Positions 18,371 through 26,381 of a DNA stretch of 35,796 nucleotides are shown here, piece after piece. Source of the DNA: Propionivibrio sp. (lineage in GTDB: Bacteria; Pseudomonadota; Gammaproteobacteria; Burkholderiales; Rhodocyclaceae). Both the position numbers and the translations under genes were made by a program. Positions within the stretch are counted from its first letter, which is position 1. Each line of letters begins with the position of its first letter. The stretch spans positions 1 through 35,796 of the forward strand of contig NZ_JAGOIT010000030.1 in assembly GCF_017995515.1 (NCBI RefSeq), written 5' to 3'. The notes beneath the pieces were generated by a model, which saw only the letters and a list, made by a program, of their open reading frames with translations, had not been told where the DNA came from and made no database searches.

Positions 18371-20257
18371 ATGACACAAACAACCACCTCTGACCACACC
18401 CGCCTCGGCGGCCTCGCCCTGGCAGCGCTCGGCGTCGTCTATGGCGACATTGGCACCAGCCCGCTGTATGCGCTGAAGGAAGTCTTCGGCAGCCCGCACC
18501 ATCCGGTGCCGATCACGCCGGAGAACGTGCTCGGCATCCTGTCGCTGGTGTTCTGGGCGCTGATGGCCGTGGTCAGCGGCAAGTACGTGTCGTTCATCAC
18601 GCGTGCCGACAATCGTGGCGAGGGCGGCATCATGGCGCTGATGGCGCTCGCACTGCGGCAACAGAAGCCCGGTTCGACCGGGCGCAACGTGATCGTCATC
18701 CTTGGCCTGTTCGGCGCCGCGCTGTTCTACGGCGACGGCGTCATCACGCCCGCCATTTCGGTGCTTTCGGCCGTCGAAGGGCTGGAGATCATCACCCCGG
18801 CGCTTGAGCCATTCGTCATTCCGCTGGCGTTGATCGTGCTCGCCGGCCTGTTCGTCATCCAGCGCCACGGCACGGCCAGTGTCGGGCGCTTGTTCGGGCC
18901 GGTGATGATGCTCTGGTTCGCCACGCTTGGCGTCCTCGGTCTCGCCAACATCGTCGCTGCGCCGGACGTGCTGCGCGCCCTCAATCCGGGCTGGGCCGTA
19001 CAGTTCTTCGTCGCCAACCCCGGGCTCGGCTTTCTGTCGCTCGGCGCCGTCGTCCTGGTGCTCACCGGCGGTGAGGCGCTCTACGCCGACATGGGGCACT
19101 TCGGCCGCCGGCCGATCCAGCTCGCCTGGTTCGGCATGGTGTTGCCGGCGCTCCTCATCAACTACTTCGGACAGGGGGCGCTGCTGCTCACCAACCCGGC
19201 GAGCGTGAGCAATCCGTTCTACCTGCTGGCGCCCGGCCGGGCGCTGTATCCGCTGGTGATTCTGGCGACGATGGCCACGGTGATCGCCTCGCAGGCAGTG
19301 ATTTCCGGCGCCTTCTCGCTGACGCTGCAAGCCATGCAGCTCGGCTACCTGCCGCGCTTCCAGGTGCGCCACACCTCGGAGAGTGAGATGGGCCAGATCT
19401 ACCTGCCGGCGATCAACTGGCTGTTGCTGGCGGCGGTGATTGCGCTGGTGCTCGGCTTCAAATCGTCGAGCAACATCGCCGCGGCCTACGGCATTGCCGT
19501 CACCGGCACCATGCTGATCACCAACCTGCTCGTCTTCGTCGTCGCGCGCGAACTCTGGGGCTGGAAGCTCATGCCGACGGTGTTGTGCATCCTGCCGTTC
19601 GTGTTGATCGACCTCGCCTTTTTCTCTGCGAACTCGATCAAGATCCTTGCCGGCGGCTGGTTTCCGCTCGCTTTCGGCCTCTTCGTCTTCATCCTGATGG
19701 CGACCTGGAAACGCGGCCGCGAAGTACTGCACGAAAAGCTCGGCCAGGACGCGATCCAGCTCTCGCCGTTCATCGAGAGCCTCGCCCTCGGCGGCGCGAC
19801 GCGCGTACCCGGCACGGCGGTCTTCCTCACCGGCCGGCCGCAGGGCGTGCCGCGCGCGATGCTGCACAGCCTCAAGCACTACAAGGTGCTGCACGAACGC
19901 ATGGTGATCGTCACCATCCGCATCTTCGACGTGCCGCACGTGCCGGAAATCGACCGCGTCGAAGTCGCCGACCTGGGCGAGAGCTTCTGGCAGATTACGG
20001 TCCAGTACGGCTTCAAGGACGAGCCGGATCTGCCGGCCGCGCTCGCCCTCTGCGCGCATTTCGGGCTGGAATTCGAGATGATGGATACCTCGTTCTTCCT
20101 CGGCCGCGAGACGCTGATCCCGCGCCGCAGCAAGGCGATGGCCTATTGGCGCGTCCTGCTTTTCGCGCTGATGTTCCGCAACGCAAGCAGCCTGACGGCC
20201 TTTTTCAAGATTCCGTCGAATCGTGTGGTCGAGCTGGGATCGCAGGTGATTCTGTAG
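18371..20257 (+). CDS. kup: Potassium uptake protein Kup
   Basis: Kup is a constitutive K+/H+ symporter of the KUP/HAK/KT family. The 628 residues start at ATG 18371 (MTQTTTSDHTRLGGLALAAL), not at the TTG further upstream that lies inside the palindrome pair. The family signature GVVYGDIGTSPLYALKE is at about residues 18-34, followed by about 12 hydrophobic segments to residue 445 and then a hydrophilic C-terminal domain. RADNRGEGGIMALMALA and ALFYGDGVITPAISVLSAVEG are further conserved blocks. The kinase and regulator genes lie directly upstream on the same strand. It converges with metF. Confidence 0.96.
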   Translation: MTQTTTSDHTRLGGLALAALGVVYGDIGTSPLYALKEVFGSPHHPVPITPENVLGILSLVFWALMAVVSGKYVSFITRADNRGEGGIMALMALALRQQKPGSTGRNVIVILGLFGAALFYGDGVITPAISVLSAVEGLEIITPALEPFVIPLALIVLAGLFVIQRHGTASVGRLFGPVMMLWFATLGVLGLANIVAAPDVLRALNPGWAVQFFVANPGLGFLSLGAVVLVLTGGEALYADMGHFGRRPIQLAWFGMVLPALLINYFGQGALLLTNPASVSNPFYLLAPGRALYPLVILATMATVIASQAVISGAFSLTLQAMQLGYLPRFQVRHTSESEMGQIYLPAINWLLLAAVIALVLGFKSSSNIAAAYGIAVTGTMLITNLLVFVVARELWGWKLMPTVLCILPFVLIDLAFFSANSIKILAGGWFPLAFGLFVFILMATWKRGREVLHEKLGQDAIQLSPFIESLALGGATRVPGTAVFLTGRPQGVPRAMLHSLKHYKVLHERMVIVTIRIFDVPHVPEIDRVEVADLGESFWQITVQYGFKDEPDLPAALALCAHFGLEFEMMDTSFFLGRETLIPRRSKAMAYWRVLLFALMFRNASSLTAFFKIPSNRVVELGSQVIL

Positions 20258-20280
20258 GGCGCTGTACCTTCCGGCGAAGC

Positions 20281-21108
20281 TTAAATCCCCAGCCGTTTGC
20301 AAATCTCCAACGTCAGCGCCGACTGGTTCATCGAATAGAAGTGCAGGCCTGGCGCGCCGCCGGCGAGCAGGCGCTCGCACAGCTCGGTCACGATATCGAG
20401 ACCGAAGGCGCGGATGGCGTCGGTGTCGTCGCCCAGGCCCTCGAACTTGCGGCGCATCCAGCGCGGCAGTTCGGCGCCGCAGGCGTCGGAGAAGCGGGCG
20501 AGCTTGGAGAAGCTGGCGATCGGCATGATGCCGGGGACGATCGGGATATCGACGCCCAGCGCACGCACTTCGTCGACGAAGTGGAAGTAGGCGTCGGCGT
20601 TGTAGAAGTACTGCGTGATCGCCGAATCGGCGCCGGCCTTGACCTTGCGCACGAAGTTCGCCAGATCGTCGCGCGGGAAGCGTGCCTGCGGGTGCCACTC
20701 GGGATAGGCGGCGACTTCGAGGCGGAAGTGGTCGCCGGTTTCCTTGCGGATGAACTCGACGAGTTCGTTGGCGTAGCGGAACTCGCCGGCTTCAGCGGTC
20801 CCGGACGGCAGGTCGCCGCGCAGCGCGACGATGCGGCGGATGCCGGCGCTCCGATAGTCGTTCAGGATGTCGCGGATGTTCTGGCGCGTCGAGCCGATGC
20901 ACGAGAGGTGCGGCGCTGCGTTGAAGCCTTCGGCGGCGATTTCCTTGACGACGGCGAAGGTGCGTTCGCGTGTCGAGCCGCCGGCGCCGAAAGTGACGGA
21001 GAAGAACTCAGGCTTGAGGACGGCCAGCTTCTCGCGGACCGCACGCAGTTTTTCGACGCCCTCGGGCGTTTGCGGCGGGAAGAATTCGATGGAGATTTCA
21101 GTGTTCAT
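20281..21108 (-). CDS. metF: 5,10-methylenetetrahydrofolate reductase
   Basis: MetF (275 residues) reduces 5,10-methylene-THF to 5-methyl-THF with FAD and NADH, supplying the methyl group for methionine. The start is ATG 21106-21108 (MNTEISIEFFPPQTPEG), five residues inside the longest frame. It has an AAGGA site in front and puts the conserved E8-F-F-P-P at the expected position. Other family blocks are PEFFSVTFGAGGSTRE, IVALRGDLPSG, SAITQYFYNADAYFHF and IPIVPGIMP. It is 51 nt downstream of ahcY on the same strand, with a hairpin between, so it is probably in the same unit under the SAH riboswitch. Confidence 0.96.
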   Translation of the reverse strand: MNTEISIEFFPPQTPEGVEKLRAVREKLAVLKPEFFSVTFGAGGSTRERTFAVVKEIAAEGFNAAPHLSCIGSTRQNIRDILNDYRSAGIRRIVALRGDLPSGTAEAGEFRYANELVEFIRKETGDHFRLEVAAYPEWHPQARFPRDDLANFVRKVKAGADSAITQYFYNADAYFHFVDEVRALGVDIPIVPGIMPIASFSKLARFSDACGAELPRWMRRKFEGLGDDTDAIRAFGLDIVTELCERLLAGGAPGLHFYSMNQSALTLEICKRLGI

Positions 21109-21125
21109 GCGGATCCTTGGCAACC

Positions 21126-21151
21126 GCCATTCCGGCGCGAACCGGAATGGC
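21126..21151. repeat. Perfect hairpin between ahcY and metF
   Basis: A 10-bp inverted repeat (21126-21135 with 21142-21151; arms GCCATTCCGG/CCGGAATGGC) encloses a 6-nt loop. There is no T tract on the minus strand, so it is unlikely to be a strong terminator. It could stabilise the upstream ahcY message or be a REP-type element. Confidence 0.6.
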
Positions 21152-21159
21152 GCGGGTCA

Positions 21160-22575
21160 TCAATAGCGGTAGTGCGTCGTCTTGTACGGGCCTTCGACCG
21201 CGACGCCGATATAGGCGGCCTGTTCCGCCGACAGCGTGGTGAGTTGCACGTTGAGCGTCTTCAACTGCAGGCGCGCGACCTTCTCGTCGAGATGCTTGGG
21301 CAGCGTATAGACGCCGACCGGGTATTCGGCGGTCTTGGTGAACAGCTCGATCTGCGCAATCGTCTGGTTGGCGAACGAGGACGACATGACGTAGCTCGGG
21401 TGGCCGGTGGCGCAGCCGAGGTTGACCAGACGACCCTTGGCCAGCAGGATGATGCGGTTGCCCGACGGCAGCGTGATGTGGTCGACCTGCGGCTTGATCT
21501 CTTCCCAAGCGTAGCCTTCGATCGAGGCGACGTTGATCTCGGAGTCGAAGTGGCCGATGTTGCAGACGATGGCGTTGTGCTTCATCTTGACCAGATGTTG
21601 ATGGTCGATGACGTGGTAGTTGCCGGTGCAGGTGACGAAGATGTCGGCCTTGTCGCAGGCGTAATCCATCGTGACCACGCGGTAGCCTTCCATCGCCGCC
21701 TGCAGCGCGCAGATCGGGTCGACTTCCGTGACCCACACCTGCGCCGAGAGTGCGCGCAGCGCCTGCGCCGAACCCTTGCCGACGTCGCCGTAGCCGCAGA
21801 CGACGGCGATCTTGCCGGCGACCATCACGTCGGTCGCGCGCTTGATGCCGTCGACCAGCGACTCGCGGCAGCCGTAGAGGTTGTCGAACTTGGACTTGGT
21901 GACCGAGTCATTGACGTTGATCGCCGGGAACTTGAGTTCGCCGCGCTCGTGCATCTGGTACAGGCGATGCACGCCGGTGGTCGTTTCCTCGGTGACGCCC
22001 TTGATCTGCGCCAGGCGGGTCGAGTACCACGTCGGATCGGTCTTCAGCTTGGCCTTGATCGCGGCGAAGAGCACGGTGGCTTCCTCGCTGTCGGGCTTGT
22101 CGAGCACCGAGATGTCCTTCTCGGCACGGGCGCCGAGGTGCAGTAGCAGCGTCGCGTCGCCGCCGTCGTCGAGGATCATGTTGGAGTAAACGCCCTCATC
22201 TCCGTTGGCTGGCCACTCAAAGATGCGGTGCGTGTAATCCCAGTAATCGGGCAGCGACTCGCCCTTGACGGCAAAAACCGGGATGCCGGCAGCGGCGATC
22301 GCGGCGGCGGCGTGGTCCTGCGTCGAGAAAATGTTGCACGAGGCCCAGCGCACTTCGGCGCCGAGTGCGACCAGCGTCTCGATCAGCACGGCGGTCTGGA
22401 TCGTCATGTGCAGCGAGCCGGTGATGCGCGCGCCCTTGAGCGGTTGCGTTTTCGCGAATTCCTCGCGGATGGCCATCAGGCCCGGCATTTCGGTTTCGGC
22501 GATGCGGATTTCCTTGCGTCCCCAGTCGGCGAGCGCAAGATCGGCAATGACGTAGTCGGTGAATTTTTCAGCCAC
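21160..22575 (-). CDS. ahcY: S-adenosylhomocysteine hydrolase
   Basis: AhcY splits S-adenosylhomocysteine into adenosine and homocysteine, removing the product inhibitor of methyltransferases. The start is GTG 22573-22575 ([20 protein letters not shown]), preceded by AAGGAG at 7 nt; the open frame further upstream runs through the riboswitch and is not coding. The 471 residues show the substrate region [35 protein letters not shown] and the NAD-binding [16 protein letters not shown], and end in the conserved KTTHYRY. An SAH riboswitch controls it. Confidence 0.97.
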   Translation of the reverse strand: MAEKFTDYVIADLALADWGRKEIRIAETEMPGLMAIREEFAKTQPLKGARITGSLHMTIQTAVLIETLVALGAEVRWASCNIFSTQDHAAAAIAAAGIPVFAVKGESLPDYWDYTHRIFEWPANGDEGVYSNMILDDGGDATLLLHLGARAEKDISVLDKPDSEEATVLFAAIKAKLKTDPTWYSTRLAQIKGVTEETTTGVHRLYQMHERGELKFPAINVNDSVTKSKFDNLYGCRESLVDGIKRATDVMVAGKIAVVCGYGDVGKGSAQALRALSAQVWVTEVDPICALQAAMEGYRVVTMDYACDKADIFVTCTGNYHVIDHQHLVKMKHNAIVCNIGHFDSEINVASIEGYAWEEIKPQVDHITLPSGNRIILLAKGRLVNLGCATGHPSYVMSSSFANQTIAQIELFTKTAEYPVGVYTLPKHLDEKVARLQLKTLNVQLTTLSAEQAAYIGVAVEGPYKTTHYRY

Positions 22576-22638
22576 AGTAAGCTCCTTAAGAACTGTGACC
22601 GGAGGGAAGCGCGGAGAAGGAGCTGAAGGACTTCGGAT

Positions 22639-22740
22639 CAGGCTCACCCGTCTTCCCGTGCCCGGCACGGGTTAATGGATGAGCGCCGTTTAAGGTTCCG
22701 AGCCTGAAACTGGCGAACGTCAGTTTTGCAGCGCTCCTCG
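22639..22740 (-). ncRNA. SAH riboswitch in the ahcY leader
   Basis: On the minus strand the leader reads GAGGAGCGCTGCAA, then CAGGCTCGG and ACGGCGCTCA, the conserved blocks of the SAH riboswitch. Stem P1 is 22731-22736 with 22681-22686 (GAGCGC/GCGCTC). An inner hairpin is 22721-22726 with 22707-22712. The strand 22700-22706 is exactly complementary to 22639-22645, which would make a long-range helix such as the family's pseudoknot. A further hairpin lies at 22655-22671. Riboswitches of this class turn on SAH recycling when SAH rises. It lies between a TATAAT box and the ahcY ribosome binding site. Confidence 0.92.
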
Positions 22741-22752
22741 GATAAGCCGCGG

Positions 22753-22758
22753 ATTATA
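22753..22758 (-). promoter_or_regulatory. -10 box of the ahcY promoter
   Basis: A perfect TATAAT on the minus strand lies about 13 nt before the first conserved base of the SAH riboswitch, as expected if transcription starts near 22746. The -35 region is not a clear match to TTGACA. The position makes the call credible. Confidence 0.65.
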
Positions 22759-22787
22759 CGCGGTAATTCGCAGTGCAGAGAAACGAG

Positions 22788-24026
22788 TTACCAGGGATTC
22801 CCCGGCAGTCCCGACCACAGTTCGTTGAGGTCCGGGAAGTTCCACTTGGACGGGTCTTCGCGCCCCGCGATCTTGTCCGGGCAGTCCGGGCGCGAAAGGT
22901 CGATGATTTCCGGCTTGATGCGGGCGTTCGAGCGCGTCGAATAGAACACCTTGATGCACGGCGTGAGCAGCGATTTTTTCGATTGTTCGACGACGAGCCC
23001 AAGACGTCCCGATTTCAGCTTGACCAGCGAGCCGATCGGGTAGATGCCGAGGCTCTTGACGAAGGCCTGAAAGACGGTCGGATCGAAGTGGCCGTTCGAC
23101 CACTCGGCCATCCGGCGCAGCGATTCGGCCGGGTCCCAACCCGCCTTGTACGGCCGGTTCGAGGTGATCGCATCGTACACGTCGCAGACCGCGCCCATCT
23201 TGGCATGGAGACTGATCTCCTCGTTCTTCAGGCGCTTCGGATAGCCGGAACCATCGGTCTTTTCGTGGTGGTGCAGTACGACGTCGAGTGCAATATCGTC
23301 GGCTCCGGTGCTGGCGAGCAGCAACTTGTAGCCTTCTTCCGGGTGCGTCTTGATGATGGCGAATTCTTCGTCAGTGAGTTTGCCTGGCTTGTTCAATACA
23401 TCCATCGGCATCAGCGCCTTGCCGAGGTCGTGCAGCAGGCCCGCGATGCCGAGCCTCTGGGTCAGTTCCTCGTCGAGGTCAAGTTGCCTGGCCAGCGCGA
23501 TCATCAACGCACAGACAGCGACCGAGTGCATGTAGGTGTAGTCGTCCGCCGTTTTCAGCCGCGCCAGGCTGATCAGCGCGCCCGGGTTGCGGCTCACCGA
23601 ATCCGTAATCTCCTCGACCAGCTTTTGCGCGCCGATCGTGTCGACGGCCTTGCCCATGCGCGCTTCCTGGAACATCGACGTCACCGCGCGCTTCGATTGC
23701 GCGCAGATCTTGGCGGCACGCACGAATTCGGCGGACGCTGGAACCGGCGCTGTTTCGCGCTGCACTTCGGCGGCCTGGCTCAGTTCTTCGTCGACCTGCG
23801 CTTCCGATTCGGCCTCGGAGACCGCTGTTTCGCCCGGCGCGACGTCGAGCCCCTTGGCGCTGTCGATCCAGACCTCCTTGATGCTGCTTTCGAGAATGCG
23901 TTCGATATCCCTGGGGTCGGTGATGACGAAAGCGGTGCGCCAGAACGGGTGCTCCATCCAGGAGCCGCAGAACTCCTTGAGATGCATGCCGACCTTGAGT
24001 TGGTGGACGCTGATTTTCTTGAGCAT
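22788..24026 (-). CDS. HD-GYP domain c-di-GMP phosphodiesterase with DUF3391
   Basis: The 412-residue protein begins with a DUF3391 domain (VHQLKVGMHLKEFCGSWMEHPF, about residues 1-130), the usual partner of HD-GYP domains. The HD-GYP domain spans about 150-335 with H199-D200 in GLLHDLGKALMP, THPEEGYKLL, and HHHEKTDGSGYP (G261-Y262-P263). These are the metal-binding and c-di-GMP-recognition residues, so it should hydrolyse c-di-GMP. No membrane segment is seen. The gene lies between metK and the ahcY promoter on the same strand, with the metK terminator upstream, so it is probably transcribed on its own. Confidence 0.92.
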   Translation of the reverse strand: MLKKISVHQLKVGMHLKEFCGSWMEHPFWRTAFVITDPRDIERILESSIKEVWIDSAKGLDVAPGETAVSEAESEAQVDEELSQAAEVQRETAPVPASAEFVRAAKICAQSKRAVTSMFQEARMGKAVDTIGAQKLVEEITDSVSRNPGALISLARLKTADDYTYMHSVAVCALMIALARQLDLDEELTQRLGIAGLLHDLGKALMPMDVLNKPGKLTDEEFAIIKTHPEEGYKLLLASTGADDIALDVVLHHHEKTDGSGYPKRLKNEEISLHAKMGAVCDVYDAITSNRPYKAGWDPAESLRRMAEWSNGHFDPTVFQAFVKSLGIYPIGSLVKLKSGRLGLVVEQSKKSLLTPCIKVFYSTRSNARIKPEIIDLSRPDCPDKIAGREDPSKWNFPDLNELWSGLPGNPW

Positions 24027-24114
24027 GGGTTGGTTGTATCGATGGGAAATGGCAAATATGATACTACATTTGCGATGCCGCCGAAGCGCCGCGCGATCCG
24101 CGGCCGCACAAATG

Positions 24115-24140
24115 AAGAAAGGGCCGGATGGCCCTTTCTT
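24115..24140 (-). terminator. Terminator downstream of metK
   Basis: A perfect 11-bp stem (24115-24125 with 24130-24140) has a GGAT loop. The distal arm on the minus strand is itself CCCTTTCTT and is followed by CATTTG, giving the U-rich end. It starts 21 nt past the metK stop. Confidence 0.75.
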
Positions 24141-24160
24141 CTACTCGGCGAAACTTGCGC

Positions 24161-25327
24161 TCAGAGGCCGGCGTCGGCCTTCAGCGCGGCGGCCTTGTCG
24201 ATCGCTTCCCAGGTGAATTCCGGCTCCTCGCGGCCGAAGTGGCCGTAGGCGGCGGTCTTGGTATAGATCGGGCGCAAGAGGTTGAGCGTCTGAATGATGC
24301 CTTTCGGGCGCAGGTCGAAGTGGCGGCCGATCAGTTCGACGATCTTCTCGTCGGCGATCTTGCCCGTGCCGAAGGTTTCGACCATCAGCGAGACGGGCTT
24401 GGCGACGCCGATCGCGTAGGCGATCTGCACTTCGCAACGCTCGGCGAGGCCGGCGGCGACGACGTTCTTCGCCACGTAGCGCGCGGCGTAGGCGGCCGAG
24501 CGGTCGACCTTGGACGGATCCTTGCCCGAGAAGGCGCCGCCGCCGTGACGGGCCATGCCGCCGTAGGTGTCGACGATGATCTTGCGCCCGGTCAGGCCGC
24601 AGTCGCCGTGCGGGCCGCCGACGACGAAACGCCCGGTCGGATTGACGAGATAACGCGTCTTGTCGGAGAGCAGCTCCTTCGGCAACACCGGCGCGATGAT
24701 CTCCTCGATCACCGCTTCGGAGATCTGCGCGTGCGAGATGTCCGGATCGTGCTGTGTCGAGATGACGACGGTGTCGATCGAGACCGGCTTGCCGTCGACG
24801 TAGTGCACCGAGAGCTGGCTCTTGGCGTCCGGACGCAGCCACGACAGGCGGCCGTCCTTGCGCACTTCGGCCTGGCGCTGCATGAGGCGATGAGCGTAGT
24901 AGATCGGCAGCGGCATCAGCGACGGCGTTTCGTTGCAGGCGTAGCCGAACATCAGGCCCTGGTCGCCGGCGCCCTGATCGAGGTCGAGGCCCTGGCCTTC
25001 ATTGACGCCCTGCGCGATGTCGGGCGACTGACGGTTGATCGCCGTGAGGATGGCGCAGCTCTTGTAGTCGAAGCCGATCTCGGAGTTGTCGTAGCCGATG
25101 CGGCGCACGGCTTCCTGCGCGATCTCGCGGTAATTGATGTGCGCCTTGGTGGTGATTTCGCCGGAGATGACGACGAGGCCGGTCGATACCAGCGTCTCGC
25201 AGGCGACGCGGCCTTTGGGGTCCTCGGCCAGGATGGCGTCGAGGACCGAGTCCGAAATCTGGTCGGCGACCTTGTCGGGATGGCCTTCACCAACCGACTC
25301 CGAAGTAAAGAGAAACTCGTTGGACAT
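24161..25327 (-). CDS. metK: S-adenosylmethionine synthetase
   Basis: MetK makes S-adenosylmethionine from methionine and ATP. From ATG 25325-25327 ([19 protein letters not shown]) the protein has 388 residues, close to the family norm. Signature blocks are [26 protein letters not shown] and [16 protein letters not shown]. The ribosome binding site is GGAG, 9 nt upstream. The same frame stays open upstream to an ATG at 25420, which would add 31 residues ([13 protein letters not shown]...), but these are encoded across a terminator hairpin and are not part of the conserved enzyme. Expression is probably controlled by the leader at 25328-25467. Confidence 0.97.
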   Translation of the reverse strand: MSNEFLFTSESVGEGHPDKVADQISDSVLDAILAEDPKGRVACETLVSTGLVVISGEITTKAHINYREIAQEAVRRIGYDNSEIGFDYKSCAILTAINRQSPDIAQGVNEGQGLDLDQGAGDQGLMFGYACNETPSLMPLPIYYAHRLMQRQAEVRKDGRLSWLRPDAKSQLSVHYVDGKPVSIDTVVISTQHDPDISHAQISEAVIEEIIAPVLPKELLSDKTRYLVNPTGRFVVGGPHGDCGLTGRKIIVDTYGGMARHGGGAFSGKDPSKVDRSAAYAARYVAKNVVAAGLAERCEVQIAYAIGVAKPVSLMVETFGTGKIADEKIVELIGRHFDLRPKGIIQTLNLLRPIYTKTAAYGHFGREEPEFTWEAIDKAAALKADAGL

Positions 25328-25339
25328 CTGATTCTGCTC

Positions 25340-25384
25340 CAATAAAAAACCCCGTTGCGGCGGCGTGGCCGGCTCCGGGGTTTG
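25340..25384 (-). terminator. Intrinsic terminator in the metK leader, probable attenuator
   Basis: Read on the minus strand, AAACCCCGG (5' arm) pairs with CGGGGTTT (3' arm) across a GC-rich loop of about 20 nt. The stem runs straight into TTTTTTATT, only about 13 nt before the metK start codon. A terminator between a promoter and its gene implies conditional readthrough. Upstream in the same leader, GGGCGGGG (about 25428-25435) can pair with the CCCCG of the 5' arm, a possible antiterminator. I do not recognise a known riboswitch class here. Confidence 0.65.
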
Positions 25385-25473
25385 AGCAGACGACGCTTTA
25401 GCAGTATTTTGAAACACCATTAAGGTCTTTCCCCGCCCTGCAAGTTGTCCTGATTAACTCGGCGGATGGGATA

Positions 25474-25502
25474 ATTGTAGTTTTTCGTACAACGCGGGTC
25501 AA
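25474..25502 (-). promoter_or_regulatory. Sigma-70 type promoter of metK
   Basis: On the minus strand TTGACC (25497-25502) and TACAAT (25474-25479) are separated by exactly 17 nt. Transcription would start near 25467, giving a leader of about 140 nt before metK. A perfect palindrome covers the -35 box. Confidence 0.7.
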
Positions 25503-25509
25503 ACCCGCG
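25493..25509. promoter_or_regulatory. Operator-like palindrome over the metK -35 box
   Basis: CGCGGGT-CAA-ACCCGCG is a perfect 7+3+7 palindrome centred on the metK -35 hexamer, 18 nt before the start of the divergent lpxL-like gene. A protein bound here would block metK and could also affect the divergent gene. No regulator is identified, and a simple hairpin function is possible. Confidence 0.45.
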
Positions 25510-25526
25510 CACAGCAGGGTTATTGC

Positions 25527-26381
25527 GTGATTTCAATCTTTTATCTCCTCAGCCGCCTGCCGCTCGCCTGGCTGCACGCCCTCGGCGCGCTCCTCGGCTG
25601 GCTCGCCTGGCTGCTCTCCCCGACCTACCGCCGACACATGCGCGAGAACATGGTGCTGGCGCTGGGCGAGGACGGGGAACGTCGTGCGCGCTGTTCGGCC
25701 ATCGCTCATGCCGGCCGCCAGTCGCTGGAGCTGCCCAGGATCTGGTTGCGCCCGCTCGACGAAGCGGCGGGGCGCGTGGTGGAAATATCCGGCTGGGAAC
25801 TGGTCGAGGAAGCCACGCGCGCCGGCAAGGGCATTCTTTATCTGACGCCGCACTTGGGCTGCTTCGAGATCACCGCGCAGTACCTGTCGACGCACGCGCC
25901 GATCACCGTGCTCTATCGTCCGCCCAAGCAAGCCTGGCTGCAGACGATGATCGAGACGGGGCGGGCGCGTGAGCAGTTGCGCATCGCGCCGGCCGACCTG
26001 ACCGGCGTGCGGGCATTGCTCAAGGCGCTGAAGAAGGGCGAGGCGGTCGGCATGCTGCCCGATCAGGCACCCAAGGTCGGCGAGGGGCGCTGGATCGACT
26101 TCTTCGGCAAACCGGCCTATACGATGACGCTGGCCGCGCGCCTCTCCGAGAGCGGGGCGGCGGTAATAATGGTCTGGGCCGAGCGCCTGCCGGGCGGGGC
26201 CGGCTACCACTTCCACCTGCAACGGCCGACGCAGGCGATCCTCGGCAACACGGAAGAGCGGGCCAAGCAGATCAGTCAAGAAATCGAGACGCTGATCCGC
26301 CAGTGTCCCGAGCAGTACCTCTGGGGCTATAACCGCTACAAGCGGCCGCGCGGCGTCGAAGCGCCGCCGGAGGTGGCCTGA
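25527..26381 (+). CDS. lpxL: Lipid A late acyltransferase, LpxL/HtrB family
   Basis: The 284-residue inner-membrane protein belongs to the lysophospholipid acyltransferase-like family that adds the secondary acyl chains to Kdo-lipid A. An N-terminal membrane helix (LAWLHALGALLGWLAWLL) is followed by the catalytic HX4E motif HLGCFE (H109, E114). Then come VLYRPPKQAWLQ, the conserved LPDQAPKVGEGRWIDFFGK and the C-terminal YLWGYNRYKRPR. The start is GTG at 25527. Whether it is LpxL or the paralogous LpxM/LpxP type cannot be settled from sequence. Its stop overlaps the waaG start (TGATG), so it heads the LPS operon. Confidence 0.9.
   Translation: MISIFYLLSRLPLAWLHALGALLGWLAWLLSPTYRRHMRENMVLALGEDGERRARCSAIAHAGRQSLELPRIWLRPLDEAAGRVVEISGWELVEEATRAGKGILYLTPHLGCFEITAQYLSTHAPITVLYRPPKQAWLQTMIETGRAREQLRIAPADLTGVRALLKALKKGEAVGMLPDQAPKVGEGRWIDFFGKPAYTMTLAARLSESGAAVIMVWAERLPGGAGYHFHLQRPTQAILGNTEERAKQISQEIETLIRQCPEQYLWGYNRYKRPRGVEAPPEVA

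Noticed and set aside
18005-20698. Open frame of 897 codons on the minus strand across the regulator, kup and metF
   Set aside because: It is antisense to three well-supported genes, its composition is highly charged and repetitive, and it matches no family. It is a product of high GC in the opposite strand.
19585-22146. Open frame of 853 codons on the plus strand over kup, metF and ahcY
   Set aside because: It crosses two converging genes, is antisense to metF and ahcY, and has no recognisable domain.
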